Source: Methanocrinis alkalitolerans (GTDB lineage: Archaea > Halobacteriota > Methanosarcinia > Methanotrichales > Methanotrichaceae). Taken from it: DNA of 64,000 bases. Under the pieces are notes generated by a model that was not told where the DNA came from, made no database searches, and saw nothing but the letters and a program-made list of their open reading frames with translations. Every line of letters starts with the position of its first letter. The first letter of the stretch is position 1. A program made the position numbers and the translations under genes. Shown piece after piece: positions 63,912 to 64,000 of the stretch. The stretch covers positions 1-64,000 of the forward strand of contig NZ_JARFPL010000001.1 in NCBI RefSeq assembly GCF_029167205.1, given 5' to 3'.

Positions 63912-64000
63912 TAAATATCACCAACATCATGCGGGACACATCTAGATTATACTTCCAGCAATGTTTTATATATCTCAAATGTATCCCGTGCGGTCCTCTC

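Overview
The window reads as chromosome of a methanogenic euryarchaeon, most likely a GC-rich member of the Methanotrichaceae (Methanothrix/Methanocrinis group). The evidence is a beta-ribofuranosylaminobenzene 5'-phosphate synthase (methanopterin pathway), DUF2111 and DUF1699 proteins typical of methanogens, the archaeal GHMP-type shikimate kinase, HMG-CoA reductase, a geranylgeranyl-reductase-like flavoprotein, LonB and CDC48 homologues, and archaeal TATA-like boxes ahead of many genes. The genus is inferred; no rRNA gene is present to prove it.

Region 1 (about 1-11600) is an AT-rich accessory island. It holds small or broken hypothetical genes, two homologous polytopic membrane-protein genes in inverted orientation (1127-2272 and 9845-10966), an operon of two more membrane proteins, and a nest of mobile DNA: an IS4-type insertion sequence (2837-4305, 10-bp target repeat) sitting inside a MITE-like repeat, a second insertion sequence with a broken transposase (4726-5815, 5-bp target repeat), and a second, intact MITE copy (8649-8854, 8-bp target repeat).

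Region 2 (about 11600-16300) is a GC-richer accessory stretch: an unrecognised gene, a decayed XPB-type helicase, a membrane-anchored NACHT NTPase with a glycine-leucine-rich repeat domain, and a HicBA toxin-antitoxin pair lying between a duplicated 5' fragment and the intact copy of the flavoprotein gene.

Region 3 (about 16300-40900) is mostly housekeeping: the flavoprotein; shikimate kinase and chorismate mutase; PurE; two universal stress proteins with a 38-residue membrane peptide; an M42 peptidase; a fused chorismate lyase/beta-RFAP synthase; HMG-CoA reductase with prephenate dehydratase; inositol-1-phosphate synthase; a REC-GAF-PAS-PAS regulator; parvulin; two tandem SLC13-type permeases; a rhodanese-like protein divergent from a thioredoxin-like protein; an Era-like GTPase/DUF2073/zinc-ribbon operon; a radical SAM protein; argininosuccinate synthase; DUF2111 and a GNAT acetyltransferase. 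Shikimate kinase, chorismate mutase, chorismate lyase and prephenate dehydratase within 8 kb cover both formation and three uses of chorismate (Tyr/Phe, Phe, and 4-hydroxybenzoate for methanopterin).

Region 4 (about 41300-55500) carries two exported TPR-repeat proteins and a protein-quality-control set: HtpX, a CNNM/CorC-type membrane protein, an ArsR-like regulator, a CDC48-type AAA ATPase, LonB and TldD.

Region 5 (about 55600-64000) is a surface-glycan cluster: nucleotide-sugar dehydrogenase, sugar nucleotidyltransferase, three GT4 glycosyltransferases, GDP-mannose 4,6-dehydratase and two methyltransferases. It turns AT-rich towards the right edge and probably continues past it. Short tandem repeats with 7-20 bp units recur in the gaps between genes from 40 kb onward.
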